A DNA stretch of 64,000 nucleotides, from positions 310,001 through 374,000 of the forward strand of contig NZ_SHKS01000001.1 in the NCBI RefSeq assembly GCF_004217285.1, written 5' to 3'. The notes beneath the pieces are model-generated. The model did no database searches. It worked only from the letters and a program-made list of their open reading frames with translations, and was not told the origin of the DNA. Origin of the DNA: Streptomyces sp. BK239. Its GTDB lineage: Bacteria; Actinomycetota; Actinomycetes; Streptomycetales; Streptomycetaceae. Positions within the stretch are counted from its first letter, which is position 1; every line of letters starts with the position of its first letter. This document shows positions 43,687 through 52,501 of the stretch, piece after piece. Position numbers and translations under genes: made by a program.

Positions 43687-45801
43687 ATGACCGCACCCCG
43701 GCCGGCCGAACCCTGCGACGAAGACCTGGCCCGCCTCGCCGGACTGCACGGCGTGGCGACCTCCTACCGGCCCTCGCCGGACCGCACGGTGACGGCCTCG
43801 GCCGCCGCGGTCGTCCGCGTCCTGGCCGCCCTGGGCGTCGACGCGGGCACCCCGCGGGCCGCCCGCGCCGCGCTCGCCGCCCGGGAGGAAGAACTCGCGG
43901 GACGCCTGCTGCCGCCGACCGTGGTGCTGTGGAGCGAGGGCGGGGACGGCGGGACGACCGCGGTCCCCGCCGCCGTCGCCTCACTCCCCGAGGGGACCCG
44001 GCTGGAGGTCGGGACCGAACAAGGGGAGAGCCGGGCGCCGGCCGACCCGCGGGACGCCCTCGGCGGACTGCCGCCCGGTGTCCACACCCTCACCGCCGTC
44101 GCACCCGACGGACGCACCGCACGCGCCCACCTCGTCGTGGCCCCGCTCCGGCTCCCCACGCCCGCCGGACGCTCCCACGGCCTGCTCGTCCAGCTCTACT
44201 CCCTCCTCTCCCACCGCTCCTGGGGCATGGGCGACCTCGGGGACCTCGCCGAGCTGACCGCCTGGGCCGGCCGGACGCTCGGCACGGGCTTCGTGCAGGT
44301 CAACCCGCTGCACGCGGCGGTGCCCGGCGCCCCCACCGACCCCTCCCCGTACCGGCCCTCCTCCCGCCGCTTCCCCGACCCGGTCCACCTGCGCGTCGAG
44401 GACGTGCCCGAGTTCGGCCACCTCGACGCGCCCGACGAGGTGCGGGCACTGCGCGAGCGGGCCGGGCGGCTGCGGGAGAGCGTGCTCGACGAGGGCGCGC
44501 TGATCGACCGCGACGCCGTCTGGGAGCTCAAGCGCGAGGCCCTCGCACTCGTCGCCGGGGTCCCGCTCGGCCCCGGCCGACGCGCCGCCTACTGCGACTT
44601 CCTGGCCGAGGAGGGCCAGGCGCTGGAGGACCACGCCACCTGGTACGCCCTCGCCGAGGTCCACGGCCCCGACTGGCACCGCTGGCCCGCCCCCCTGCGC
44701 GACCCGCGCTCCCCGGAGACCGCCCGAGCCCGCACCGAACTGAGGGAACGCGTCGACTTCCACTCCTGGCTGGCCTGGCTCACCGACACCCAGCTCACCG
44801 CCGCCCAGCGCACCGCGCGCGAGGCGGGCATGCCGCTCGGGGTAGTGCACGACCTGGCCGTCGGAGTGCACCCCGGCGGCGCCGACGCCTGGGCCCAGCA
44901 GGAGTACTTCGCGGCCGGCATGTCGGTCGGCGCGCCCCCCGACGCCTTCAACGCGCGCGGCCAGGACTGGGGTCTGCCGCCCTGGCGGCCCGACCGGCTG
45001 GCCGCCTCCGGCTACGAGCCGTTCCGGCGTCTGCTGCGCGCCCTGTTCCGCTACGCCGGCGCGCTGCGCATCGACCACGTCATGGGCCTGTTCCGGCTCT
45101 GGTGGGTCCCCCAGGGCGAGCCGCCCACCGAGGGCGCCTACGTCCGCTACGACGCCGAGGCCATGCTCGCCGTGCTGGTGCTGGAGGCCTCGCGGGCGGG
45201 CGCGGTGGTCATCGGCGAGGACCTCGGCACCGTCGAGCCGGGCGTGCGGGAGGCGCTGCGCGAACGCGGGGTGCTCGGCACGTCCGTCCTGTGGTTCGAG
45301 CGCGACTGGGACGGCGACGGACGCCCGCTGCCGCCCGAGGACTGGCGCGCCGACTGCCTGGCCACCGCCACCACGCACGACCTGCCGTCCACGGCCGCCC
45401 GGCTCACCGGCGAGCACGTGGAACTCCGCGATCGCCTCGGCCTGCTGACCCGCCCGCTGGAGGTGGAGCGCGCGGAGGCCGCCGCCGACACCGCGGAGTG
45501 GCTGGAGGCGCTCACCCGGCTCGGCCTGCTCCACGGCGCGGGCGGAGGCGGCGACACCTCCTCGGAGGAGGCGGGGATCCGGGCCGTCCACCGCTTCCTG
45601 CTGCGCACCCCCGCCCGCATGATCGGCGTCTGGCTCCCGGACGGCGTCGGCGACCGCCGCCCGCAGAACCTCCCCGGCACCTGGGACCAGTACCCGAACT
45701 GGCGGCTGCCGATCGCCGACGCGCAGGGCCGCCCGGTGACGCTGGAGCAGTTGGCCGCGTCGCCGAGACTGCGTGCGCTGATGGAGGTGCTGCGGGCGTG
45801 A
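43687..45801 (+). CDS. malQ: 4-alpha-glucanotransferase (amylomaltase, GH77)
   Basis: 704 residues, the usual actinobacterial length. Transfers alpha-1,4-glucan segments during maltodextrin and glycogen metabolism in the cytoplasm. GH77 motifs: HRSWGMGDLGDLAELTAW, PLHAAVPGAPTDPSPYRPSS, nucleophile Asp in ALRIDHVMGLFRLWW, acid/base Glu in VVIGEDLGTVEPGV and the third carboxylate in ATTHDLPSTAARL. The N-terminal ~130 residues are the actinobacterial extension. ATG directly abuts the upstream mini-gene stop. Confidence 0.94.
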   Translation: MTAPRPAEPCDEDLARLAGLHGVATSYRPSPDRTVTASAAAVVRVLAALGVDAGTPRAARAALAAREEELAGRLLPPTVVLWSEGGDGGTTAVPAAVASLPEGTRLEVGTEQGESRAPADPRDALGGLPPGVHTLTAVAPDGRTARAHLVVAPLRLPTPAGRSHGLLVQLYSLLSHRSWGMGDLGDLAELTAWAGRTLGTGFVQVNPLHAAVPGAPTDPSPYRPSSRRFPDPVHLRVEDVPEFGHLDAPDEVRALRERAGRLRESVLDEGALIDRDAVWELKREALALVAGVPLGPGRRAAYCDFLAEEGQALEDHATWYALAEVHGPDWHRWPAPLRDPRSPETARARTELRERVDFHSWLAWLTDTQLTAAQRTAREAGMPLGVVHDLAVGVHPGGADAWAQQEYFAAGMSVGAPPDAFNARGQDWGLPPWRPDRLAASGYEPFRRLLRALFRYAGALRIDHVMGLFRLWWVPQGEPPTEGAYVRYDAEAMLAVLVLEASRAGAVVIGEDLGTVEPGVREALRERGVLGTSVLWFERDWDGDGRPLPPEDWRADCLATATTHDLPSTAARLTGEHVELRDRLGLLTRPLEVERAEAAADTAEWLEALTRLGLLHGAGGGGDTSSEEAGIRAVHRFLLRTPARMIGVWLPDGVGDRRPQNLPGTWDQYPNWRLPIADAQGRPVTLEQLAASPRLRALMEVLRA

Positions 45802-45872
45802 GAGGGGTGTCCGGAGCCCGCATAGGGCACCCCGGACGCGCGTCCTCCCCCCGCGTTCGCTACTTTTGCACC

Positions 45873-46154
45873 GTGGACAAGAAGAACGCCCTGCGCGCCG
45901 GCACCCTGGCGGCCGGTACGACGCTGATGATGCTGCTCCTGTCGTCCCCCGCGCTCGCTGTCACCCGCGACGACGGCGACGATCCCGGTCCGGGCCTGAG
46001 CGTCGGCGAGACGCTGGGCCTCTACGTGGTGGCGCCGCTCGCGCTGTTCGCGATCATCGCCGGCCTGGTGTGGGTCCTGGACCGTTCCAAGGACCGTCAG
46101 GACGACACCAGCTCCAACATCACGGTCAAGGGCGAGGCGAGCGCCAAGGCCTGA
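45873..46154 (+). CDS. Small membrane protein
   Basis: 93 residues, GTG 45873. A signal-like N terminus (VDKKNALRAGTLAAGTTLMMLLLSSPALA) and one further span (LGLYVVAPLALFAIIAGLVWVL) with a charged cytoplasmic tail (DRSKDRQDDTSSNITVKGE). Conserved next to pepN in Streptomyces as I remember it; function unknown. Starts 71 bases after malQ. Confidence 0.78.
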   Translation: MDKKNALRAGTLAAGTTLMMLLLSSPALAVTRDDGDDPGPGLSVGETLGLYVVAPLALFAIIAGLVWVLDRSKDRQDDTSSNITVKGEASAKA

Positions 46155-46199
46155 GCCGCGCCGGTCCGAGCCCCCGCCGGACCCGCTGGACGCTTCCCG

Positions 46200-46240
46200 A
46201 GGGCCCCGGAGCCGCGCATGTCACGCGTGACCCGGGGCCT
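46200..46240. terminator. Terminator hairpin after small membrane protein
   Basis: AGGCCCCGG-type arms: AGGGCCCCGG at 46200 pairs with CCCGGGGCCT at 46231. The inner sequence also self-pairs (CGCG). Separates the malQ operon from pepN. Confidence 0.7.
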
Positions 46241-46321
46241 TCGGTCGTGCCCGGGATCGTCGCCCCGGGCGGTCCCTCCGTGGAAGGATGACGCAACCAC
46301 TCATACCGAGGAGATGACCGC

Positions 46322-48889
46322 GTGCCTGGCACAAACCTGACTCGCGAAGAGGCGCAGCAGCGGGCGAAGCTGCTCACCGTTGACTCGTACGAGATCGATC
46401 TCGACCTCTCCGGCGCGCAGGAGGGCGGCACCTACCGGTCCGCGACCACGGTGCGCTTCGACGTCTCGGAAGGCGGCGCCGAGTCCTTCATCGACCTGGT
46501 CGCCCCCACCGTCCACGAGGTGACGCTGAACGGCGACTCCCTGGACCCGGCCCAGGTCTTCGCCGACTCCCGGATCGCCCTGCCCTCCCTGCTGGAGGGC
46601 CGCAACGTCCTGCGGGTCGTCGCCGACTGCGCCTACACCAACACCGGTGAGGGACTGCACCGGTTCGTCGACCCCGTCGACGAACAGGCCTACCTGTACA
46701 CCCAGTTCGAGGTCCCGGACGCCCGCCGCGTCTTCGCCTCCTTCGAACAGCCCGACCTCAAGGGCACCTTCCAGTTCACGGTGAAGGCGCCGAGCGGCTG
46801 GACCGTCGTCTCCAACTCCCCGACGCCCGAACCCAAGGACGACGTCTGGGTCTTCGAGCCGACGCCCCGCATCTCGACGTACATCACGGCGCTCATCGTC
46901 GGGCCGTACCACTCGGTGCACAGCGTGTACGAGAAGGACGGGCAGTCGGTGCCGCTCGGCATCTACTGCCGGCCCTCCCTCGCCGAGTTCCTCGACTCGG
47001 ACGCGATCTTCGAGGTCACCCGGCAGGGCTTCGACTGGTTCCAGGAGAAGTTCGACTTCCCCTACCCCTTCGGTAAGTACGACCAGCTGTTCGTGCCGGA
47101 GTTCAACGCGGGCGCGATGGAGAACGCGGGCGCGGTCACCATCCGCGACCAGTACGTGTTCCGCTCGAAGGTGACGGACGCGGCGTACGAGCTGCGCGCC
47201 GAGACCATCCTGCACGAGCTGGCCCACATGTGGTTCGGCGACCTGGTCACCATGGAGTGGTGGAACGACCTGTGGCTGAACGAGTCGTTCGCCACCTACA
47301 CCTCGATCGCCTGCCAGGCCTACGCGCCGGACAGCCGCTGGCCGCACTCCTGGACCACCTTCGCCAACTCGATGAAGACGTGGGCCTACCGGCAGGACCA
47401 GCTGCCGTCCACGCACCCGATCATGGCGGAGATCAACGACCTGGACGACGTCCTGGTCAACTTCGACGGCATCACGTACGCCAAGGGCGCGTCCGTCCTC
47501 AAGCAGCTCGTCGCCTACGTCGGCATGGACGAGTTCTTCAAGGGCGTGCAGGCCTACTTCAAGCGCCACGCCTACGGCAACACGCGCCTGACCGACCTCC
47601 TCGGCGCGCTGGAGGAGACCTCCGGCCGTGACCTCAAGGCCTGGTCGAAGGCGTGGCTGGAGACGGCCGGCATCAACGTCCTGCGTCCCGAGATCGAGAC
47701 GGACGCCGAAGGGGTCGTCACCTCCTTCGCCGTGCGCCAGGAGGCCCCCGCGCTGCCCGCCGGCGCCAAGGGCGAGCCGACGCTGCGCCCGCACCGCATC
47801 GCCGTCGGCTTCTACGGCCTCGACGAGGGCAGCGGCAAGCTGGTGCGCGAGGAGCGCGTGGAACTGGACGTGGACGGCGAACTGACCGCCGTGCCGCAGC
47901 TGGTGGGCAAGCGCCGCCCGGACGTGGTCCTGCTCAACGACGACGACCTGTCGTACGCCAAGGTCCGCCTCGACGAGCAGTCCCTCGCCTTCGTCACCGA
48001 TCACCTCGGCGACTTCGAGGCGTCCCTGCCGCGCGCGCTGTGCTGGGCCTCGGCCTGGGACATGACCCGCGACGCCGAACTGCCCGCTCGCGACTACCTG
48101 TCGCTGGTGCTGTCCGGCATCGGCAAGGAGTCCGACATCGGTGTGGTCCAGTCGCTGCACCGGCAGGTCAAGCTCGCCGTCGACCTGTACGCGGACCCCG
48201 CCGCCCGCGAGACCCTGCTGACCCGGTGGACCGACGCCACCCTGGCCCACCTGCGGTCCGCCGAGGCGGGCAGCGACCACCAGCTGGCGTGGGCCCGCGC
48301 GTTCGCGGCGACCGCCCGCACGCCCGAGCAGCTCGACCTCCTCGACGCCCTGCTGGACGGCTCGCAGACCATCGAGGGCCTCACCGTCGACACCGAGCTG
48401 CGCTGGGCGTTCGTGCAGCGGCTCGCGGCGGTCGGCCGGTTCGACGAGAGCGAGATCGCCGGCGAGTACGAGCGCGACAAGACCGCCGCCGGCGAGCGCC
48501 ACGCGGCGACCGCCCGCGCCTCCCGTCCCACGGCGGAGGCCAAGGCGGAGGCGTGGGCGCAGGTCGTCGAGTCCGACAAGCTGCCCAACGCGCTCCAGGA
48601 GGCCGTGATCGGCGGCTTCGTCCAGACCGACCAGCGTGAGCTGCTCGAGCCGTACACGGACCGGTACTTCGACGTGGTCAAGGACATCTGGGAGGAGCGG
48701 TCGCACGAGATCGCCCAGCAGATCGTCGTCGGCCTCTACCCGGCCCTCCAGGTCTCCGAGGAGACCCTGCGCAAGACCGACGCCTGGCTGGCCTCCGCCG
48801 AGCCCGGCGCGGCCCTGCGCCGCCTGGTCTCCGAGGCCCGCGCGGGCGTGGAGCGCGCGCTGAAGGCCCAGGCGGCGGACGCGCGCTAG
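46322..48889 (+). CDS. pepN: Aminopeptidase N (M1 metallopeptidase)
   Basis: 855 residues, GTG 46322. Zinc aminopeptidase releasing N-terminal residues; PepN of S. lividans is the close model. The exopeptidase motif is FNAGAMENAGAVT (about 262) and the zinc site LHELAHMWFGDLVTMEW (about 298-314) with the downstream Glu in WLNESFATY. The C-terminal ERAP1-like helical half is complete to KAQAADAR. Cytoplasmic, no signal. A second pepN lies at 58009. Confidence 0.94.
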   Translation: MPGTNLTREEAQQRAKLLTVDSYEIDLDLSGAQEGGTYRSATTVRFDVSEGGAESFIDLVAPTVHEVTLNGDSLDPAQVFADSRIALPSLLEGRNVLRVVADCAYTNTGEGLHRFVDPVDEQAYLYTQFEVPDARRVFASFEQPDLKGTFQFTVKAPSGWTVVSNSPTPEPKDDVWVFEPTPRISTYITALIVGPYHSVHSVYEKDGQSVPLGIYCRPSLAEFLDSDAIFEVTRQGFDWFQEKFDFPYPFGKYDQLFVPEFNAGAMENAGAVTIRDQYVFRSKVTDAAYELRAETILHELAHMWFGDLVTMEWWNDLWLNESFATYTSIACQAYAPDSRWPHSWTTFANSMKTWAYRQDQLPSTHPIMAEINDLDDVLVNFDGITYAKGASVLKQLVAYVGMDEFFKGVQAYFKRHAYGNTRLTDLLGALEETSGRDLKAWSKAWLETAGINVLRPEIETDAEGVVTSFAVRQEAPALPAGAKGEPTLRPHRIAVGFYGLDEGSGKLVREERVELDVDGELTAVPQLVGKRRPDVVLLNDDDLSYAKVRLDEQSLAFVTDHLGDFEASLPRALCWASAWDMTRDAELPARDYLSLVLSGIGKESDIGVVQSLHRQVKLAVDLYADPAARETLLTRWTDATLAHLRSAEAGSDHQLAWARAFAATARTPEQLDLLDALLDGSQTIEGLTVDTELRWAFVQRLAAVGRFDESEIAGEYERDKTAAGERHAATARASRPTAEAKAEAWAQVVESDKLPNALQEAVIGGFVQTDQRELLEPYTDRYFDVVKDIWEERSHEIAQQIVVGLYPALQVSEETLRKTDAWLASAEPGAALRRLVSEARAGVERALKAQAADAR

Positions 48890-48901
48890 CGGCCCGTACG
48901 C

Positions 48902-48932
48902 GGAGAGGGCGCCCCGCCGGGGCGCCCTCTCC
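48902..48932. terminator. pepN terminator
   Basis: Perfect stem GGAGAGGGCGCCCC / GGGGCGCCCTCTCC with a three-base loop, 13 bases after the pepN stop. Confidence 0.85.
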
Positions 48933-48997
48933 GGCCGGGGAGCACGACGTCCGGATCCCGCCGGTGGCGCGCGCCGCCGGGCGGGAGCCTGGAACGC

Positions 48998-49486
48998 ATG
49001 ACGTTCACGACCCACACGTACACCGCACGGCCCGTCGAGCCCGGCGCCCTTCAGGAGCTGCGCGTCACGGACGACGCGGGCCGCCCGGCCGAGCCCTTCA
49101 CCGACCACGAGGGCGGCGACCCGCTCCGCTGCTGCCTGCGCCGCAGCGAGCCGGGCGAGCGGCTCGCGCTCGTCTCCTACGCCCCTCTGCGCCGCTGGGC
49201 GGCCGGGACGGGCGCCGACCCGGGCCCCTACGACGAGCAGGGCCCCGTCTTCGTCCACGCGGGCCCGTGTCCGGGTCCGGCGGCCGGTGACACGCTCCCC
49301 TTCGCGGACGACCACCGCACGGTCCGCCGCTACTCGGCCGCGGGCCGCATACTGGGCGGCGCTCTCGTGCCGGCCGGTGGCCTCGCCGAGGCCTTCCGGA
49401 AAGCGTTCGACGACCCGGCCGTGGCACTCGTCCACGTCCGGGCCGTCGAGTACGGCTGCTTCCTCTACGAGGTGCGCCGAGGCTGA
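48998..49486 (+). CDS. DUF1203 protein
   Basis: 162 residues, ATG 48998. Pattern VTDDAGRPAEPFTDHEGGDPLRCCLRRSEPGERLALVSYAPL, GPVFVHAGPC and YSAAGRILGGALV, with the terminal EYGCFLYEVRRG, matches the DUF1203 family. These are small cytoplasmic proteins of unknown function with conserved Cys/His residues. Convergent with asd; the stops are nine bases apart. Confidence 0.85.
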   Translation: MTFTTHTYTARPVEPGALQELRVTDDAGRPAEPFTDHEGGDPLRCCLRRSEPGERLALVSYAPLRRWAAGTGADPGPYDEQGPVFVHAGPCPGPAAGDTLPFADDHRTVRRYSAAGRILGGALVPAGGLAEAFRKAFDDPAVALVHVRAVEYGCFLYEVRRG

Positions 49487-49495
49487 GACCGTGCG

Positions 49496-50611
<1,116 letters not shown>

Positions 50612-50860
50612 TCATGCGGCCGACACCGGCCCGCCTGTCCAGTTCTTTGCCCGCGGCGCCCGAGGAATGGGACGCGGCGGCCCGGATCCCGGTTGCGGAA
50701 CTGCGGTGCGCACCCCGCCCGAGCTGCAGAAAATCGCCCGCGGACGGGCCCGCGCCGCAAGCTCGCCTGCCCGTCCCGCCCCCTCTCACACAACGGTGTG
50801 ACGTACGCCTCGACGGGTGTGGAAAGCCCCCTCGAACGTTCCACGGTCTCCCCGCGTCCT

Positions 50861-51037
50861 AGGGCGTGTCGCGAAAGCAGCGTCTGGCTCGCGACGTCTG
50901 GCACGGCGCCTCGCCGCGTTGTCGGGATCGCCCGCGTACAACCAGTACGCGGGCGACCCTCCGCCGCGCGATGCACCGCACCAGACGCCGCGAGCCCCGC
51001 CCTGCGGGCGGACGACGCTGCTTTCGCGACACGCCCT
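50861..51037. repeat. 177-nt imperfect palindrome, MITE-like
   Basis: Terminal arms AGGGCGTGTCGCGAAAGCAG (from 50861) and its exact complement ending 51037. Inner parts of both arms also pair down to GCCCGCGTAC-AACCA-GTACGCGGGC at 50930-50954. The right arm carries an extra ~16-base block with its own small hairpin. No open frame of its own. Related palindromes occur between genes in many Streptomyces genomes (from memory). It ends 28 bases before the sigma-factor start. Confidence 0.85.
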
Positions 51038-51065
51038 GGGAGAAACGTGGTGGAGGGGGTGGCGT

Positions 51066-51596
51066 GTGCTGCGCGGAAGAGGGCGGCGCGTGCAGGGGGC
51101 GCGCGCGGACGACGACCCGCTGGACGCGGCGCAGGAACGCCGGGTGCGGGCGGTGCTCGCGCTGGGCGGGGTTCCGCAGTCGGACCTGCCGGACGGGGTG
51201 CAGCAGGTCCGGCTGCGGCTGCTGGAGCGGGCGGCGAAAGGGTACGAGGCGCCGCGGGACGTCTCCGCCTGGGCGGCCGTCGTCGCCTCCAACCTGGCCA
51301 TGGACTGGCACCGGGCCAAGCGCCGGCAGGAACGCGTCGGCGAGCGCCTGGCGTCCCTGCGCCAGCACGAGCACCCCTCCGGCGAGGAGACCAGCGTGCT
51401 CTCCCTCGCCGTCGCCCGTGGTCTGGACGAGCTGCCCGACGCCCAGCGTCAGGTCCTCGTCCTGCGTTTCTACGCCGATCTGCCGGTGCGCTCCATCGCC
51501 CTTGAGCTGGGCGTCCCGGAGGGCACGGTCAAGAGCCGCCTGCACACGGCGGTCCGGGCCCTGCGCGCCCGCCTGCACGAGGACGAGGTGGTGTGA
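51066..51596 (+). CDS. ECF-subfamily RNA polymerase sigma factor
   Basis: 176 residues; GTG 51066 chosen because GGAGGGGG lies just upstream and the frame left of it is palindrome sequence. Region 2: LPDGVQQVRLRLLERA and DVSAWAAVVASNLAMDWHRAKRR. Region 4: LDELPDAQRQVLVLRFYADLPVRSIA, ELGVPEGTVKSRLHTAVRAL (helix-turn-helix). It is followed one base later by a membrane protein that resembles an anti-sigma partner. Confidence 0.88.
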   Translation: MLRGRGRRVQGARADDDPLDAAQERRVRAVLALGGVPQSDLPDGVQQVRLRLLERAAKGYEAPRDVSAWAAVVASNLAMDWHRAKRRQERVGERLASLRQHEHPSGEETSVLSLAVARGLDELPDAQRQVLVLRFYADLPVRSIALELGVPEGTVKSRLHTAVRALRARLHEDEVV

Positions 51597-51597
51597 C

Positions 51598-52437
51598 ATG
51601 AGCACCGGACACGAGAGCGAAGAGACCTTCGGCGAAGGCGGAGCCGATGTCGACGGCTACGACGGCTGCGACGGACACGACGGCCACGAGGGCACGGACC
51701 CCCTGATGGCCGCGATCCTGGGCGCCCCCCTGCCCGAGGAGTCCCGCGCCGACCCCGCCTTCCTGGCCGCGCACCGGGCGGCGACGGCGGACCTGGCGGT
51801 GCTGCGCGAGCAACTGGGCGTCATCGCGGACACCCTGACCCGGCCCGCCGAGCGCACGGAGGACACGCTCACGTCCGGGCCCGCCCCGGTACTGAGGCCG
51901 CGCCCCGTCCGCCGGCGTGCTGTGCGCGCCCTCGCCCTCGCCGCCGCCGGTGCGATCGTCGCCGGGGCCGGGTGGCTGGTCGTGCAGGTGGGTGCGGGGG
52001 TGAGCACGCTCAGCTCGGCGAAGAGCGCCGACAGCGGCGCGGCCGACACCACGGCCGAGGGCGAGGCGGACGCGGCCGAGCCCGGCGCGAGGTCGACCGG
52101 CAGCCCGCTGGGCGACCCGGGCTACCTCGCCTGCGCCCGCTTCGTCGTCGAGGGGGAGGTGACGGACGTCGTCCCGGTCGCCGGCACCGGAGGGGAGCGG
52201 GTCACGCTGCGGGTGACCCGCTCCTACCTGCCGGGGCGGTCGGCGGCGGGCGAGGTGGACGTCGTGCTGGCGCCGGACATGGACCCGCTCGTCGCCGAGG
52301 GCGACCACGTCCTGGCCGGCCAGGCGCGGGACTCGGCGTCGCCGGAGGTGTGGGCGGTCGGCGCGGCGGACATCGCCGCCGAGCGGGCGGCGATCGAACG
52401 CACGCTGCCCCGCACCGACGGGGTGAGCTGCGGATGA
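51598..52437 (+). CDS. Putative membrane-bound anti-sigma factor
   Basis: 279 residues, ATG 51598 one base after the sigma stop. An acidic, Gly/Asp/His-rich start (GYDGCDGHDGHEG) and a helical cytoplasmic part (FLAAHRAATADLAVLREQLGVIAD) are followed by one membrane span (ALALAAAGAIVAGAGWLVVQV, about 105-125). An extracytoplasmic domain with two cysteines (GYLACARFVVEGEVTDV, DGVSCG) ends the protein. I see no HHCC zinc motif, so the anti-sigma role rests on topology and coupling to the sigma gene. Confidence 0.72.
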   Translation: MSTGHESEETFGEGGADVDGYDGCDGHDGHEGTDPLMAAILGAPLPEESRADPAFLAAHRAATADLAVLREQLGVIADTLTRPAERTEDTLTSGPAPVLRPRPVRRRAVRALALAAAGAIVAGAGWLVVQVGAGVSTLSSAKSADSGAADTTAEGEADAAEPGARSTGSPLGDPGYLACARFVVEGEVTDVVPVAGTGGERVTLRVTRSYLPGRSAAGEVDVVLAPDMDPLVAEGDHVLAGQARDSASPEVWAVGAADIAAERAAIERTLPRTDGVSCG

Positions 52438-52440
52438 CGA

Positions 52441-52472
52441 AGGGGCGGGCGCCCTCACGGACGCCCGCCCCT
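52441..52472. terminator. Bidirectional terminator
   Basis: AGGGGCGGGCG / CGCCCGCCCCT, an 11-base stem between the converging anti-sigma and subtilisin genes. Confidence 0.8.
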
Positions 52473-52501
52473 CACACTGTGCCGTCACACGCCGGGTGCG
52501 G

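Noticed and set aside
43539..46154. 871-codon frame spanning malQ
   Set aside because: It is the +1 shadow of malQ, rich in Arg/Pro. Only its last 93 codons (from 45873) are a real gene.
46301..49435. 1044-codon minus-strand frame opposite pepN
   Set aside because: Antisense of pepN with no domain; pepN motifs are unambiguous.
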